A DNA stretch of 15,281 nt from DATKWV01 sp035529405 (GTDB taxonomy: Bacteria > Planctomycetota > Phycisphaerae > Sedimentisphaerales > Anaerobacaceae), in NCBI GenBank assembly GCA_035529405.1, contig DATKWV010000069.1:1-15281 (forward strand), given 5' to 3'. The notes under the pieces are model-generated. The model searched no databases and was not told where the DNA came from. It saw only the letters and a program-made list of their open reading frames with translations. Position 1 is the first letter of the stretch. Each line of letters begins with the position of its first letter. The translations under genes were made by a program, and so were the position numbers. Shown here piece by piece: positions 15,121 to 15,281 of this stretch.

Positions 15121-15162
15121 AGCGGGCGAAGGGATTCAAACCCTCGACTTTCAGCTTGGGAA
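15121..15162 (-). pseudogene. 3' half of a tRNA-Gly(CCC): probable attachment-site footprint
   Basis: Read on the minus strand, the segment gives an anticodon loop TTCCCAA (anticodon CCC), the 3' anticodon stem GCTGA, a variable loop AAGTC, T stem GAGGG / CCCTT with loop TTTGAAT, acceptor strand CGCCCGC and discriminator T. This matches the 3' half of bacterial tRNA-Gly(CCC) (E. coli glyU ends in the same CGAGGG...CCCTTCGCCCGCT pattern). Upstream of the loop the 5' anticodon stem, D arm and acceptor strand are absent, so it is not a working tRNA. The T loop also has T in place of invariant C56, a sign of decay. Tyrosine recombinases of genomic islands often use exactly this half as their att core. 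CCA is not encoded. Confidence 0.75.
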
Positions 15163-15281
15163 AAATATCAAGAGAATTTTGCAACATCAGCCATATCAAC
15201 TGGTTATGCGATAATCCATTATATACCAATTACTTGGCACATACGCCGTTATTCGTCTATATCCGCTTAATAACTCATTTC
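15163..15281. other. Right-hand end, possible edge of an integrated element
   Basis: These 119 bases are AT-rich and hold no complete gene. They lie on the side of the tRNA-Gly fragment where an integrated element would be expected. One minus-strand frame stays open from the right edge for 27 codons, but it shows no integrase motif. Confidence 0.3.

Noticed and set aside
15064..15270. A plus-strand small protein containing GRRDSNPRLSAWEK
   Set aside because: That peptide is a well-known artefact of translating across the antisense of a tRNA-Gly(CCC) T arm and anticodon arm; the sequence is the tRNA fragment.
15121..15281. A tRNA-Gly(CCC) split by a group I intron
   Set aside because: Group I introns end in G just before the 3' exon; no G precedes or interrupts the TTCCC stretch, and no intron core is visible in the 119 bases to the edge. 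An attachment footprint fits better.

Overview
The window looks like an accessory but ordinary-composition stretch of a bacterial chromosome, most likely a planctomycete of the Phycisphaerae / Sedimentisphaerales type. This is inferred from two PEP-CTERM secreted proteins, a Gfo/Idh oxidoreductase next to a sodium/solute symporter and a COG1820-type deacetylase, an HDOD-plus-histidine-kinase protein, and a response regulator whose helix-turn-helix lies in front of its receiver domain. Lentisphaerae or Verrucomicrobia remain possible. Every supported gene, including the tRNA, lies on the minus strand, so transcription runs right to left through the whole 15 kb.

Layout in transcription order (right to left). 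At the far right (15121-15162) sits a lone 3' half of a tRNA-Gly(CCC), from the anticodon loop to the acceptor end, with no 5' half. This is the usual footprint of an integrative element, whose body would lie beyond the right edge. Next comes a signalling block: an excisionase-type HTH + receiver response regulator (14129-14695) behind a good sigma70-type promoter, an HDOD/GAF-like/histidine kinase (11688-13916), a small GAF-like protein (10787-11431), and a TolC-type outer-membrane protein (9106-10608) with its own strong promoter.

The centre is a compact four-gene operon with 35-44 base gaps: Gfo/Idh/MocA oxidoreductase, class III PLP aminotransferase, short NagA-like deacetylase and SSS-family symporter (3492-8975). 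A promoter at 9027-9055 has a CGGCTG-N8-CAGCCG palindrome over its -10 box. The set reads as an import-and-process pathway for an N-acetylated amino compound, probably an amino sugar. No kinase and no NagB deaminase are present, so it is not the textbook GlcNAc route; the substrate is unknown.

Farther left are tRNA-Phe(GAA) (3327-3399), an AlaC/YfdZ-type alanine aminotransferase (1905-3125), a 586-base gap holding a promoter and a structured leader of about 300 nt, and then two tandem PEP-CTERM genes (728-1318 and 1-673). The second of these runs off the left edge only a few residues before its end. No exosortase is in view.

No CRISPR array, transposase, insertion sequence or convincing intrinsic terminator was seen. 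The points most worth following are the tRNA-Gly fragment as an attachment site, the kinase-free amino-compound operon with its operator-like palindrome, the long folded leader before the PEP-CTERM genes, and the unusual two-component pair.
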